In this document: positions 12,145-23,519 of the stretch, piece after piece | Position numbering within the stretch: the stretch's first letter is position 1 | Layout: every line of letters starts with the position of its first letter | Assembly (NCBI GenBank): GCA_037974665.1 | Contig: CM075777.1 | Location: forward strand, 10,191,001-10,255,000 | Origin: Ehretia macrophylla | Taxonomy: Eukaryota; Streptophyta; Magnoliopsida; Boraginales; Ehretiaceae | Length of the DNA: 64,000 nt | Direction: 5' to 3' | Notes under the pieces: model-generated | The model's input: the letters and a program-made list of their open reading frames with translations, nothing else | Told to the model about the DNA's origin: nothing | Databases searched by the model: none | Translations under genes and position numbers: made by a program

Positions 12145-13442
12145 CTACTTTCTGATACCCTGGTCTGAATCAACTATTGTCTTCTCCTTCTCCCGGTCTA
12201 GTGAAGCAGACTCATGAAATGTGACATTTTTGTTGATGAGAAACCCTGGAGTCTTCTTATCTATGTACCACAACCTATACCCTTTCACTCCAGATGCATA
12301 GCCTAGGAATATACATTTATTTGCCCTCGGCTCAAACTTGTCATCATTCACGTGAGCATATGCAGGACAACCAAACATCCTCAACTGATAGTAATTAGTA
12401 GGTTTACCACACCATAACTCGATAGGAGTCTTCAACCCAATAGCTGTGGATGAAACCGATTCACCAAGTAGTATGATGTACTAACTTCTTTAGCCCAAAA
12501 GTCTTGACTCAACCCAGCATGAGAGAGCATACATCGAGCTCTCTCCAAAAGAGTCATGTTCATGTGTTATGTAACTCTATTTTGTTGTGGTGTACCTGTG
12601 TATGTGCGGTGTCTCACAATGCCTTATTTATTGCAGAACCTATCAAACTCTTTATTGCAATATTCTAACCCATTATCAGTCCTAAGACATTTAATTTGTT
12701 TTCCAGTCTGCTTCTCAACCAACGTCTTCTACTCGACAAAAGTTGAAAAAACTTCATCCTTTGTTTTTAGAAAATACACCCAAACCCTCTGAGAAAATGC
12801 ATCAACGAAAGTGATAAAGTACTTGGCACCACCCTTAGAATGAACTTTGTTAGGACCCCAAAGATCAGAATGAATGTAGTCAAGTGTACCTTTGGTTGTC
12901 TCTGTTGCCTTACTGAACTTCACTCTGGTCTGCTTTCAGAAGATACAATGCTCGCAGAAATTAAGCTTTCCTATCTTTTATCCACAAAGCAAATCCCTCT
13001 TGCTCAGCTCTGTCAATCCCCTCTTGCTCATGTGGCCTATTCTCATGTGCCACAACCGTGTAGTGTCATTATCACTGCTCTCAGATGCAACACCTACAAC
13101 ACATGTGATTGTACTTCCTTGAAGAACATATAGTCTACCTGTCAAGTTCCCTTTCAAGAGCACAATGGAACCCTTTATTACTTTAAGAACCCCATTCTCA
13201 CTATGAAATTTATACCCATGAGAATTCAGACGACCAAGAGTAATCAGATTCTTCTTCAGCTGTGGGACATGCCAGCACTCGAGAAATCTAATAATACTAT
13301 CAAACATCTTGATATTCACAATGCCGGTTCCAACCACCCCTAGTGTGAGGTCATTACCTAGAAAGACTTTCCCACTCTTCTTAGAATAAGTAGAAAACAA
13401 ATCCCTCCTATGGCACATGTGGAATGTGGTTTGTCGTGTCAA
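12145..13442 (-). pseudogene. Copia protease / integrase remnant
   Basis: 12978-13442 holds the degraded protease (the DSGAS active-site box is no longer readable; FHMCHRRDLFSTY follows) and the GAG-pre-integrase segment (TRLWHMRIGHMSKRG). 12729-12923 is integrase core (LDYIHSDLWGP, YFITFVDAFSQRVWVYF) with the first catalytic aspartate. 12145-12435 is the integrase C-terminal region (RMFGCPAYAHV, KCIFLGYA). Stops and frameshifts separate these blocks. Confidence 0.88.
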
Positions 13443-13446
13443 AAAT

Positions 13447-14309
13447 CTATTGATTTTGCCATTGCCCTACACTGGCAGACAAAACATCACTTACACCACT
13501 AGAACTCTCTTCATCAGAACTAATACTATCCACTACATTTGTTGAATTCTCAATCTTTTTACCCTTATTTATTTTTGCACAATTTTTCTTAATGTGACCC
13601 TTTTCCTCACACTCATAACAGCGGACATGTCTCACTCTTGATTTTGATCTTGACTTTCCCTTTTTTCTTTTTCGAAGATCCCTCTCTATTTTGTGTTCTT
13701 CCTCTATTCACCAAACCCTCTCCATGGACTTTTTCTCTATTGTCCGGAAAATGTTTCTGAAGGTCTTTGAATTTAAGTGAAGAATTCACATCCTCCAAAC
13801 TAATCTGATATCTACCATACAATAGAGTATCCACAAAATTTGAATATGAAGGCGGTAAAGAGCATAACAAAATAATAGCTTGATCTTCATCTTCTATTTT
13901 AACACTAATATCCTTTAATGCCATAATAATTGAATTAAACTCATCAAGGTGTTCTTTAATGGATATACCTTCTTTCATTTTGAGATTGTATAATCTTCTT
14001 TTCAGATAGAAGTGATTTGTAAGAGATTGTGATGCATACAACTTCTTTAGAGCTTCCCAAGCCTCGACTACCGTAGCCTTCTTAGCAATTTCCTGTAATA
14101 CATCATTTGACACACTCATGTGTATTGCACTAATGTTGTATCTTGCAACTGTTGTTTCTCCTCTTTTTGAGCTCCTCCGGGACCTTTTCCTCGATGGCTT
14201 TTCAAAGTCCTTGCATCACCATGAAAGCTTTGAATCTGATCCTCCATAAGCTGAAACTAGTTTTCCCGTCAAATTTCTCAATTTCAAATTTTCATAAGGT
14301 TGCAGCCAT
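13447..14309 (-). pseudogene. Copia gag remnant (UBN2 type) with zinc knuckle
   Basis: The probable start codon is at 14309, followed at once by an in-frame stop; FDGKTSFSLW-like residues lie near 14285-14260. 13613-14119 is open and shows the plant copia gag core (EAWEALKKLY, FYLKRRLYNLKMKEG, LDEFNSIIMAL, ILLCSLPPSY). The CCHC knuckle CYECEEKGHIKKNC lies in another frame at 13447-13635, so a frameshift separates the capsid-like part from the nucleocapsid-like part. Confidence 0.85.
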
Positions 14310-15229
14310 CTTAATTCACTCAAAACACGCACTTCAAGCTGCAATCTAACAAAACAGACTGTGAATTCGGACTCAGCACGTCCAAAAAACCTTGGAATAC
14401 ACTTGTTAATTTTTCGGTCAACCCTGGTCAAAGTCAACCCTTGGTCAACGGTTCAGTCAACCCCGATCAATGATCTGGTCAACTCAAGTCAACTGGTTTG
14501 GTTAACTTTTCCTTCTTCCTTTTTTTATTTTTAATATATAAATAAAAAAGCCAAAAAAAGGACAAAAAAAAAAAAACTCAAAAGAAAAACAAACTAACTT
14601 TGACTAAACAAAAAAATTGACCCAACAACCAAGCACCACACCAAATCAGCCCCCAAAACCCAAGACTCAACCCGTCACCAAAAGAAAAAGAAATACAACC
14701 CGTCGAAAAAAAAAACCAAGATCTGACCTGCACAAAAGTCGAGATCCGACCATTGGATCTCGACGATGATAACACCTTCACGATCTCTGGCCTCCGACAA
14801 ACTGATCCACATCACTCACATGCCGAAAAAACTACCTGAAACACGCGCCCTCTACCTCGCCATTTCACAACTTTTGTCTTGCGATTCCGACACCGTCCGA
14901 ACTCCGATTGCGACGAATCCATTACCAAAAGATTCCTCTTTGAGAAGAAACTTTTGATATGTTTCACGCCTCACGAGACCAACTCCGACGAAAATGACTC
15001 TGACAAGACCCACTTTGGTTTTCCCTTTTTTATAATTTTTTTGGTGAGTTTTGGGATGCGTGACCACCATAGTTAGAATCCTTACGTCGAGACGAGTCTA
15101 ATAGTATATAATTTGTAAGTTTTTGCTCACGAAAAATTTTATTGCTTTTCGCGAGCTTTCCAGGCTTGTTTCTTCGCAAAGTTTGATTTTTGCGTCAATC
15201 TACCCTCAACTTAGCTCTGGATACCAGTT
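14310..15229 (-). other. 5' leader of the Tork-like element
   Basis: Non-coding leader between the 5' LTR and gag. It contains a run of GGTTGAC/GGTCAAC words (14420-14500 in + coordinates) and A-rich tracts (14530-14720). The primer binding site is at its LTR-proximal end (15214-15226). Confidence 0.6.
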
Positions 15230-15524
15230 TATTATGATAATATAGGGTGATAACGCATAGAAACAATTTAACGAATGCAGGAATTTACGTGGTTCGACCT
15301 AAGCCTACGTCCACGGGCAGTAAGAGAATAATTTCACTACGATGACAAAATAGTACAAGAGAACCCTCTTACAATGCCTCACCAATTATCTCGTGTATGC
15401 ACTCAATATTTTGTCACACCTAATACAAAAGACGAGATATATTTATAGGTAATCTTGTCTCTATTAGGTTTTAGAGCTACAGGCCTATTGAGTATATTTA
15501 ACTAATACGGGTCATTATCTAACA
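15230..15524 (-). repeat. 5' LTR of the Tork-like element
   Basis: Partner of 9974-10274. It begins TGTTAGATAATG when read on the - strand (15524 leftwards) and contains a TATA-like word near 15435-15445. The primer binding site lies just inside, at 15214-15226. Confidence 0.9.
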
Positions 15525-16002
15525 AAAACTCAATAAGGCTTATGATAAACAAAACATTCGAGGAAACTCATGATATTCCAGATTCTTAACATCTAATGCT
15601 GTTACAAATTAGTGTAGTTTATTGTTATGCTTTATCCTAGTTTTTAGGAATAGTTGAACAAGTCGTTTCAGTTTGTCTTTAGTTTATTTAAGAGTAAGTT
15701 AAAGATTTTTTTGCTATTTGGATGTTGAATAATTTTAGGAGCGGTAGTTTGTTTAGTTGAGTTTTTCATGAAATTTTTCTAGTATAAATAGAGCCTGTAA
15801 CTTGAGCTGAAACATAACACTTAATCTTTTTTTTTTCTTGAGAAATAAGATTACTTCTCCACTTATTTGGCTCAATCCTCTATTCCTTGTTTTTATGTTA
15901 TGGTATATAGAGCAAGGTTGTCTTAAAAAAATTCTTGATCTTATTACTCAATCTTTGAATCTTATTGCTTGAAGTGTTCCTATCTCTTTATTCTCTAAAA
16001 AG

Positions 16003-17640
16003 ATGAATGATGCCTCTCAAGCCTCTGTAGATAAACTTGTTGGTAACAATTATAGTTACTGGAAGCTATGCATGGAAGCTTATCTTCAAGGGCAGGATTT
16101 GTGGGAGTTTGTCTTTGGTAATGATACAGTAATTCCAAAGGACATTCCCCGAAATGCTGAGTTGCAGTAAAAGTGGAAGATTAAGTGTGGCAAAAATTTA
16201 TTTGCATTACGGACCTCGATAAGTAAATATTATATCGAGCAAGTTCGTGATGCAAAGTCGCCAAATGAATTATCGGAGACACTTGTAAAGTTGTTCTCTC
16301 GAAAGAACATGATGTGGTTGCAATATTTGGAGAATGAACTTGCTGGGATAACCCAGGAAAATACTTCTATTTCCTAATATTTTCTAAAAGTTAAGAGTTT
16401 ATGTGCTAAAATTACATAATTAGTTCTAAAGGAGCCTATTAGTGATTCACGTTTGTTTCATTATCTTATTCACAGTCTACGAAAGGAGCATATGTTGTTT
16501 ATTTCTTCGGTGCGAGGATGGGAAACATTGTCTGGAATGTCCCTTTTTCATAAAAGCAAATGATTGAGAGTTGGAGAATATCTCTAACTTTTTGGTTGTG
16601 TTGTACCAAAGGAACATTTATGCAGATAGAAAAGACAAACTCAAGTGTGATTTGACTAAAAATAGAATTTTCACCGTAAAATCCTTTTACCAAGTACTTC
16701 AAAGTAGAGAAACAAAGGTTTCTGACGATCAATTTCCATGGAAAGAAGTGTGGAAGTCTAATTCTCCATACAAAGTGGCGTTCTTTTCCTGGGAGGTGAC
16801 TTGAGGGAAAGTTTTGACAATTCATAACCTTCAAAGAAAGGGACATTAATTACTAACAGATGCTATCTTTGTAAAAACCAGTTGGAGTCTGTAGAACATC
16901 CCTTTATATTGTATGATTGGGCTAAGAGTCTTTGGGTTTGGGCCTATAATTTGATTGGTCTTCAATAGGTTGCTGCAAAATCTTTCAAGGAGGAAATTAA
17001 GGCATGGAGTGGTATCAAGGGTTCTAAAGGAAGAAATAAGATTTTAAGAATGATTCCACATGCAATCGTTTGGAATATCTCAAAGGAACAAAATAGAAGA
17101 GCTTTTGATGGAACTGAAGTACAACTATCATCCTTGAAAACATATGGTTCCATGATGTTATGTTTTGGTCTTTAAGAAGTTGTAGTTTTTTTGTAAATAA
17201 TGTATTAGAATGTACGAACCTCTTATGTAACTAGCTTTCTTTTGGGTGGCACCCCTTTGGTGCTTATTAATAAAATTTCTTTTTAATGTTCAAAAAAAAA
17301 TTCAATCATTGAGTTAAAGAATTTGTTCTCAAATCATGAAGAGCTGGTGAAATAACTGGATGGTAATAACAACAAATGTCTAGATGATGTCTTTTATACT
17401 AAGGACCAATGGAAAAAGAATTCATTCTCCAAGGACTCTTCAAGCATTAACAAGCATTTAGAGTAGAATGAAGCCTAAAAGTAACTTAAAAAGCTGTTAA
17501 AGGTGTGGAAAACTAGGACATTTAAAGCGCAATTCCTATGTAAAATTTGTGTGTAATTGTTGGGGTAAATCCAGCCACATTAAACAAAACTGTTGTGTTA
17601 AGATTACAAAAGAATATACAAATGTTGCACATGAAAGTAG
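16003..17640 (+). pseudogene. Copia gag remnant split by a LINE
   Basis: The ATG at 16003 opens a gag of the VDKLVGNNYSYWKLCMEAYL type; the frame is broken by TAA at 16168-16170. Further gag words (LFSRKNMMWLQYLENEL, LIHSLRKEHMLFISSVRGW) run to about 16513. After the LINE, gag resumes at 17300 (ELKNLFSNHEELVK), then shows two zinc-knuckle relics near 17500-17600 (RCGKLGHLKRNS, where a cysteine is lost, and NCWGKSSHIKQNC). Many stops are present. Confidence 0.8.
16515..17300 (+). mobile_element. 5'-truncated LINE (L1-type) fragment
   Basis: 16571-16804 encodes the zinc-binding C-terminal region typical of plant LINE reverse transcriptases (FTVKSFYQVLQ, PWKEVWKSNSPYKVAFFSW), then after stops CKNQLESVEHPFILYDWA. 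The 3' end has the plant L1 tail TGGCACCCCTTTGGTGCTTA, a poly-A signal-like AATAAAAT and nine A residues (17292-17300). I could not define a target duplication. The 5' junction near 16515 is placed where copia gag stops making sense. Confidence 0.8.
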
Positions 17641-18740
17641 TGATTTTGAACAACCCAAGTGGGAGCAATATTTTTCCATTGAAGCCCTTGATCAACTAGA
17701 AATATAACTTCAATTAGGTACTAGACCGATGTATAAAAAGATGACTATGGTTCTATAGACTACAACAAGGAATGTATTATTGATTCTAGTTGCTATCATC
17801 ATGCAACTAGAAATGCTACCTTACTCTCTAATGTTCACCTGTATTGTGGGAAAAAAGTAATTGTGGTTGTTAATAATTCACTACGTCCTGTACTGAAAGA
17901 AGGAATTTTCAATGTCAAGGTGGATAGCTCGAAGGGTACAAGTGTGTCTCTCAATGATATTTATCATGTTCTAGGCTTATAAAAGAATCTTACCTTAGTT
18001 TCTCAAATGGCCGACTCTGGAAGGTATGTTCTTTTTGGTCCAAATGATGTAAAAGTTCTTTTGAATTTGAAGAATATTGAAGCTGATGTTTTATTTACTG
18101 GGAAGAGAAATAATTCATTATATGTACTATCTACAAGTGATGCATATGTTGAAAAGATATGGCAAAATACAATGCAATACTTTGGCATGCTCGGCTTGGA
18201 CATGTTGGTTATCAATTGTTGCAACAAATTTCCACAAAGAAACTCCTTGAAGATGTTCCACTTTTGAAGGAAATTCATCATAATGTGGTTTGTTTAGGTT
18301 GTCAATATGAAAAATCTCAACGTCTTCCTAAGAATAGAACTTGTGTTGTGCTACAACTGTTTTATTCAGATCTCATGGGGCCAATAAAAACGTCTAGCTA
18401 TTATGGTCTTCACTATGTGATGGTTATGGTGGATGATTTTTCTCGATTCACATGGGTATATTTTTTGGAACACAAAAGTGAAGCTCTATCTAAATTTATT
18501 CAATTTGAACAGGATGTAGAGAAATAATTTGGATTATTAATAAAATGTATGCATTGATAACGTGAGAGAATACATGCTAATGAATACTTCGATTATTGTA
18601 GCAAATATGGGATTCAACGTCAAATAACGTGTCCACAAACACCCAACAAAATGGGGTTGATGAGCACAAGTTGGCACATCTTACAACCATGAGCTTGTTG
18701 TAGTTGCATGTAAAGAATCTCCTAAAAGATTTGTGGACAC
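17640..18740 (+). pseudogene. Copia protease / integrase remnant
   Basis: The protease site CIIDSSCYHHATRN (about 17770-17810) still has the aspartate, but DSG has become DSS. The GAG-pre-integrase block is LWHARLGHVGYQLLQQ, then CLGCQYEKSQRLP. The integrase core YSDLMGPIKTSSYYGLHYVM and VDDFSRFTWVYFL lies in the open stretch 18159-18527. Beyond the stop, YCSKYGIQRQITCPQTPNK can be followed in broken frames to about 18660. The catalytic HSD-type box is degraded. Confidence 0.85.
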
Positions 18741-18959
18741 CACCAGTAATCACTTCCTTCTGATTTTCCTTCTTTCTTTTGGTAAACTCTGTCAATTGAG
18801 AAATTGGGTGGAGATAGAGAAACAGTGGTGGAGAGAGAGGTTGGGTGGCTTTTCTTAGTCAAAAGAAGAAAAATGGAGGGAAAAAAAGAGGAAAAGGGAA
18901 AAATGGAAAAAGAAATTCAAATGTGTTACAAAATAAAAGACGATAATGTATAAGACAAT
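18741..18959. other. Purine-rich junction sequence
   Basis: GA-rich stretch (GGAGAGAGAGG, GAAGAAAAATGG, GGAAAAGGG) between two copia remnants. No feature recognised. Confidence 0.4.
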
Positions 18960-20570
18960 TGAGAGGAAAAAAAGAGAAGAAGGGTTGTCTATTGGTTTCT
19001 CTTGAATGTGTATTGATCTCTGACTTGTTGTGTCTATTACTATCTAGAAGGTCTTATACAGAAAACTATTGCTTGTGGATGTATTTCAAGTAGTATTGTT
19101 TAACCTCCAAGTGTCACAACATAAATGCATGCCTTCCAAGTGTCATGAATGAATATCCACTTACATACAAATAGTTTCTTAATACTCGCCCTTGGGTATC
19201 TATTTCTTGATAATATGTTTCATTAAAACCCAACAGGATAAAATTTTACTGAAGGAAATATAATACAATATTCTTACTATACACTTTTTAAACTACCACA
19301 CTGAAAACCTTGCTAGGAAATACAAAATGGATCAAACCTAGGTGAAAGAAAATAAAATGTAGTATGTATATGCCTCCCCCTCATGTGGGCATATCAAGAG
19401 TGATAGAAGCAACGTATACCAATCTTGTGTACCAATTTCTCAAATATTGGTGTAGAATGCTTTTATAAACAAATCTCCTAGGTTCTCACCGAGAGCATTT
19501 GATTAACATCTTTTTACTTTTCTTTTAGAGTTCATTTGTAAAGAAGAGCTTTGGTGAGATATGCTTGTTTTTATCACCTTTGATATTGTTGAACTCTTTC
19601 CAAATGTTAAAGGATCACTTTTGATAATACATTGAACCAAATATATCAACTAGACACATTCTTAATTTTCTCATTAAGTACAAGTATCTAGGTAATAATT
19701 GGGTTTGTATAGCCCCAAGATATAGCATTATTGTCACATATGAATGAATATCTAGATTGTGATCGTCCTTTATATGGTTCTGACGAATACCCAAAATTTG
19801 TATACCTAATCAACTTTGATTTTGGATTTCGTGAATATAATATTTCATATCACTTGTTCCATGAAGATAATGAATTACATGTTTAACATCATTCCAGTGC
19901 CTTCATATTACTGCCAAACTATATTTTGCTAATAAATTAATAAAGAAAGCAATATTTGGTTGCGAAAAGTTAGCAAGATACATAAATACACGAAACGTAA
20001 TAAGGTATGTTACTTCAAGACCTAAAGATATTTCATTATCTTCTTTAGGACAAAAATGTTGTTTCTTATATCAAGAGATTGAACACTCATTGGTGTGCAA
20101 ATTTACAACCACATAGGAGGTACAACCACAAAGGAGGTATTAATAGGATCAAATGGCTTATTATATGTAGGATAAAGTATAAAAATGATATATATTATAA
20201 GAGAAACATTACAATATAATTAGTATAATAAAACTTAGAACTTCTAGTTATAGTTGTGTCCTCTAAGCATACATCATTGAGCTTTTATATAGGTAAAGGA
20301 CTTAACTACAAGACAAGCTAACCCTATCAATATCTCATCTTATATGAGTTATCGTACTCATTGGTTGAGCTTTCCATATTAAATCTCTTGATGACGTTAT
20401 TCATGTAACTTGATAGATAGATAAATATTCAATTTGATTAATGATCTACTTGAAAGCAAGACAAAATTTGTTTTCCTGAGATTTTTCATCTCAAATTTTA
20501 TCCTCCTTAAATGTGACTTTTGTTGTGAGCTTTTCAAATACCCTTGTTATATCCAAATCATCAACATTTG
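18960..20570 (-). mobile_element. Copia remnant: RT/RNase H and 3' end, - strand
   Basis: Read on the - strand, 20070-19660 carries a decayed RT C-terminal/RNase H block: FCPKEDNEISLGLEVTYL, YLANFSQPNIAFFINLLAKY, RHWNDVKHVIHYLHGTSDM. Downstream lies GTTGGGTTTTAATGAAAC (about 19235), the same 3' module that is repeated before the 3' LTR of the element at 22957-37158, then a purine stretch (CCCAAGGGCGAG) next to a probable LTR start at 19184. The LTR extends to roughly 18960 but its outer end is unclear. This is a 5'-truncated relative of the 22957-37158 element in opposite orientation. Confidence 0.65.
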
Positions 20571-21050
20571 TTAAGAGCTGAAGACTAAACTCGAATTAGA
20601 AAAAACAAAAACCAAAAATAGACAAAGTGGTTTTTCTTTATTAATCATTTATTGACAGAAAGAAAATTGAGAGAAATGATTTATGATCGAAGGCAATATT
20701 CTTTGAGTGAAAAACATTATATCCCCTGTGTTTTCAAAATGAGCGCCATAAACCCTATGTTTTAGAAATTGGTATAATAAACCCTATTTTTTCTGGAATG
20801 TGGCATACTCGCACCTCCGTCTGTTTCAGTTAACGGCAGATACAAAATGACTATTTTGCCCTCAATTAAAAATAAAGATCTGATGCACCTTTACCATCTT
20901 CATTTTTCCACTTATGAAACCCCTTTTCTAGAGAGAGAAATTACAATTTAGGGTTTCAAACATCAATCTTTTTCATTTTAACCCTGAATCTAACCGATTC
21001 AACAACAAATCCAACTACATTGCGTCTCTTAAATTAGGCTAAATTTTAAT

Positions 21051-22135
21051 ATGACGCATTCAGCTTTCGAGTATGAGTTTCTTTTTCATATTGCAATTTT
21101 AAGATGTGTTGTGGAAACTGAAGATGCTGTCTTCATATGTTTCTTCGCGATGAAAAAGGAAAATTTGAGAATTAAGAGATTTGTCTTACCCAAGTTCTTT
21201 CTGGAAGATGTTGGCTGTGAAGGCTATGAAATGATTGGAAGATACCAGAGAAATATTAGAGTCAGCGACTTACCTATTGCGATGGTTGAATGTTTCCTGA
21301 AGGATTATGTAGGAGTCGAAGTTGTTACTTGACCTGCCAGACTCTCTACTGATACTTTAATCCCTTACAACTTCTAACCTATTGTTTTTGTCAAGTATAC
21401 TGATAGACTGAAAGACATAAACCCTGATCAGGTATGTTGCTCTAGGTAATGGCCATTATTAGTTATCAGCTATAAGACCGCTGCATTTACATTTAAACGT
21501 TCTGCAATGCCATATTTTTCTCGGTGAAGTAGTCTGAAGAAATGTTTGATGCTGCCTCAAGATACCTTTTATTTCCCCTCAAACGTGCAGTAGCTAATGT
21601 ATTGTTTCATCATCTGGAAATGGTTTTTCTAGTTGAGCTGTTCCATTGGCTCATATTATCATATATGTATGTTTTTCTCTTGCTATAATACTTTCTAGGT
21701 TTCTTATATTCCTTTGGGACATGTGTGCCATAAAAGTTTTAGTAATTGATTTCTTTGCTTCTTTTTCATTCATTTACTTTTTTGTTTAGTTTTTCATGTC
21801 ATGGATTTTTTGTTGGGTACATTTGTTTTCTCTTTCAGTTTTCGAGGTGTTTTCTAGTAATGCATTTTTTTTTGTCTTGCAGTGATAGATGTTCTGCATG
21901 ATTGTAGTATTTCATTTCGTTATTTCTCTTCTACTATATTATGAGGATGGTGAAGTTCAGGAGGTACCACAACCACCTCCATCTCACAAGAGGAAGAGAG
22001 ATTAAGAAGAAAATAGTGAAGATAAGGAGGATGATGTGGTAGAGTACATGCTTGAAAAGAACTTTGTGTTTGTTGATTATGTACATGCTGAAATTGATTA
22101 AGAAAGAAAAAAGCCATGGAGGCTTTACTTGTAAA
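21051..22135 (+). pseudogene. Captured gene fragment of unknown identity inside the MULE
   Basis: The leader 20920-21050 (GAGAGAGAAA, TTTAGGGTTTC) looks like a plant 5' UTR. The ATG at 21051 opens 93 codons (MTHSAFEYEFLF; FFLEDVGCEGYEMIGRY; VSDLPIAMVECFLKDYVG) to a stop at 21330-21332. A following reading (VKYTDRLKDINPDQ) ends at a donor-like CAG/GTATGTT (21431/21432). An acceptor TTTGTCTTGCAG ends at 21882 and another candidate precedes GATGGTGAAGTTCAGGAGG (about 21942). The last exon-like part is acidic and basic by turns (QEVPQPPPSHKRKRD, DKEDDVVEYMLEKNFVFV) and contains stops. I do not recognise the family. It looks like a broken genomic copy that kept its introns. Confidence 0.55.
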
Positions 22136-22517
22136 CACCTTGTAAGATAGTTTAGAGATTAGAAATTCTTTGAATAGGGGATAAATATTTTTGTAGATCT
22201 ACATTACTTAACTTGGATAATCAATTACAAGAATATAAGCATTTGAAGCTTTTTCCTGTATATTCTATTTATAAAATCTGCTATAATTTTACGAGATGAC
22301 AAACTTCTTGTAAATGTTCATAAATTTAGTTGAGAAGATTTCCTTTTTTTAATTTTTTTTTTCATTTTCTTATTGGTATTTAATACTTGTTATCCTTGCA
22401 CTGCTGGTGCCAAGCCAAAATAATCTGGGCACAAAATATACAAAGATTTTCACATTTCCATAGAAGGGGAAACGTAGAGAAACTAGTCCAAGAGAAGGAC
22501 TGAATAATCAAAACAAT

Positions 22518-22807
22518 GAGTGAAAAACAATATATCCCTGTGCTTTTAAAAATGTGCACCATAAACCTTGAGTTTTAAAAATTTGTACAAGGGTATTTTC
22601 GTCTAGTATGTAAGATTTCAAAAAATAGCGCTTACCTTCTTATAGCGTGATTGTGGTGTACGCATCGTTAAAGTTAACAGAGCAGTGGACAACGGGGTCT
22701 TATGTGGAACATTTTGAAACATATAGGATTTATTATACCAATTTTTAAAACACAAGATTTATGATGTTTTTTAGGCCAAATACAGGGGGTATTGTACCAT
22801 TTACCCT
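22518..22807. repeat. Internal repeat of the MULE end sequence
   Basis: 22518 (GAGTGAAAAACAATATATCC, CACCATAAACC) duplicates the left terminus at 20705 in the same orientation. With the right terminus it would make a 290-bp MITE-sized unit with long inverted repeats. The 9 bp before it (CAAAACAAT) do not match the right flank, so it was probably not inserted separately at its present boundaries. Confidence 0.65.
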
Positions 22808-22956
22808 ATATTCTTTTAATAAAACAATATTTTTTTTCAATTAGTAAGGAAGAAAATTATCAAAAATAAGAGAGATTCTCTGGTCACTCATTTCCTTTCA
22901 CCTTCCTGAAAAACAAATCCAATGATTTTTTTTTTACCCAAAAAATATAGCTTTTT

Positions 22957-23260
22957 TGTTATGAAATATTGATATGTGGTTTTTCACTAGTATGCATTAG
23001 CAGTGTTCTTCTGATTTGCAGCAGCTTCTAATTTGTAGTAGCTTGCAACCAGCCTGCATCAGCAGCTTGCAATCAGCTTGCATCAGCAGCTTGTGCAACA
23101 GTTTGCAGCTGCTTATACTGCATCAGCGTTTGCACGACCAGGAGCTTCTGAAAATCTATAAATAGAGAAGTTCTATTGAAATGTAAATCATTCAGAAATG
23201 AATAAGAGTTTTAGTTTTCTCTTTATACTACTTGTTATCTTTTGCAGTTATTTTATAACA
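22957..23260 (+). repeat. 5' LTR of the + strand copia element
   Basis: Contains a TATA box TATAAATAG at 23157-23165 and a U3 array of CAGCAGCTTGCAACCAGC-type words (23010-23110). An ORF MNKSFSFLFILL starts at 23198 in the R/U5 region but is probably not a real gene. Confidence 0.88.
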
Positions 23261-23519
23261 CGTTATCAGCACGAGTCTCTACCATTGAGTTACTTGGTAG
23301 AAAGTTATGGTGGGAATCAAATCTTACTCTTTGAATATGAAAAGGAAAACCTTGCTATAGTTTTGAAGCTATTTCAGATGGAGGTATAAATATTATACCC
23401 TATGTATATCATTTATAGAAAAGTATATTTCCTTTATTATCTTATCCTTGAGAGATTGAAATTCACATGGTTATAATGAAAACCCCACTGGAATTTATAG
23501 AAAATCAAAATTTTCAGTT

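Larger units (their letters stand above)
9974..15524 (-). mobile_element. Full-length, decayed Ty1/copia retrotransposon (Tork/Tnt1-like)
   Basis: LTRs at 9974-10274 (3') and 15230-15524 (5') flank gag, protease, integrase, RT and RNase H remnants in copia order on the - strand. The primer binding site (inverse of 15214-15226) is TGGTATC-AGAGC with one extra C, matching the initiator-Met tRNA type. The polypurine tract AAGGTGGAGA (about 10275-10286, read on -) abuts the 3' LTR. Flanks TAAAC (9969-9973) and AAAAC (15525-15529) are a probable 5-bp target duplication with one mismatch. All coding segments carry stops or frameshifts and the RT catalytic motif is damaged, so the copy cannot move by itself. 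Confidence 0.9.
15600..18740 (+). mobile_element. Truncated Ty1/copia element, 5' half only
   Basis: 5' LTR 15600-15898 (starts TGTTACAAATTAGTG, TATA box TATAAATAG at 15783-15791) is followed by a primer binding site TGGTATATAGAGC (15901-15913), a degenerate match to the initiator-Met type. Gag, zinc knuckles, protease and integrase remnants follow. The recognisable sequence stops inside integrase near 18740, with no RT, RNase H or 3' LTR. A LINE fragment interrupts gag at 16515-17300. Confidence 0.8.
20705..22807. mobile_element. Mutator-like element with captured gene fragment (Pack-MULE-like)
   Basis: Both ends carry long inverted repeats. Left 20705-20795 (GAGTGAAAAACATTATATCC, then CCATAAACCCTATGTTTTAG and AAATTGGTATAATAAACCC) matches the inverse of 22720-22806. 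The element is flanked by a perfect 9-bp duplication, ATATTCTTT at 20696-20704 and 22808-22816, the Mutator signature. There is no transposase inside; the interior instead holds a 5'-UTR-like leader and exon-like pieces of a cellular gene. A further copy of the left-end sequence lies at 22518. Confidence 0.82.

Noticed and set aside
16499..16846. 115-codon - strand ORF over the LINE
   Set aside because: Opposite-strand shadow of the LINE RT C-terminal region.
23198..23389. 63-codon ORF starting in the copia 5' LTR
   Set aside because: It crosses the LTR end and the primer-site region, and the 3' LTR copy does not preserve it past the LTR.
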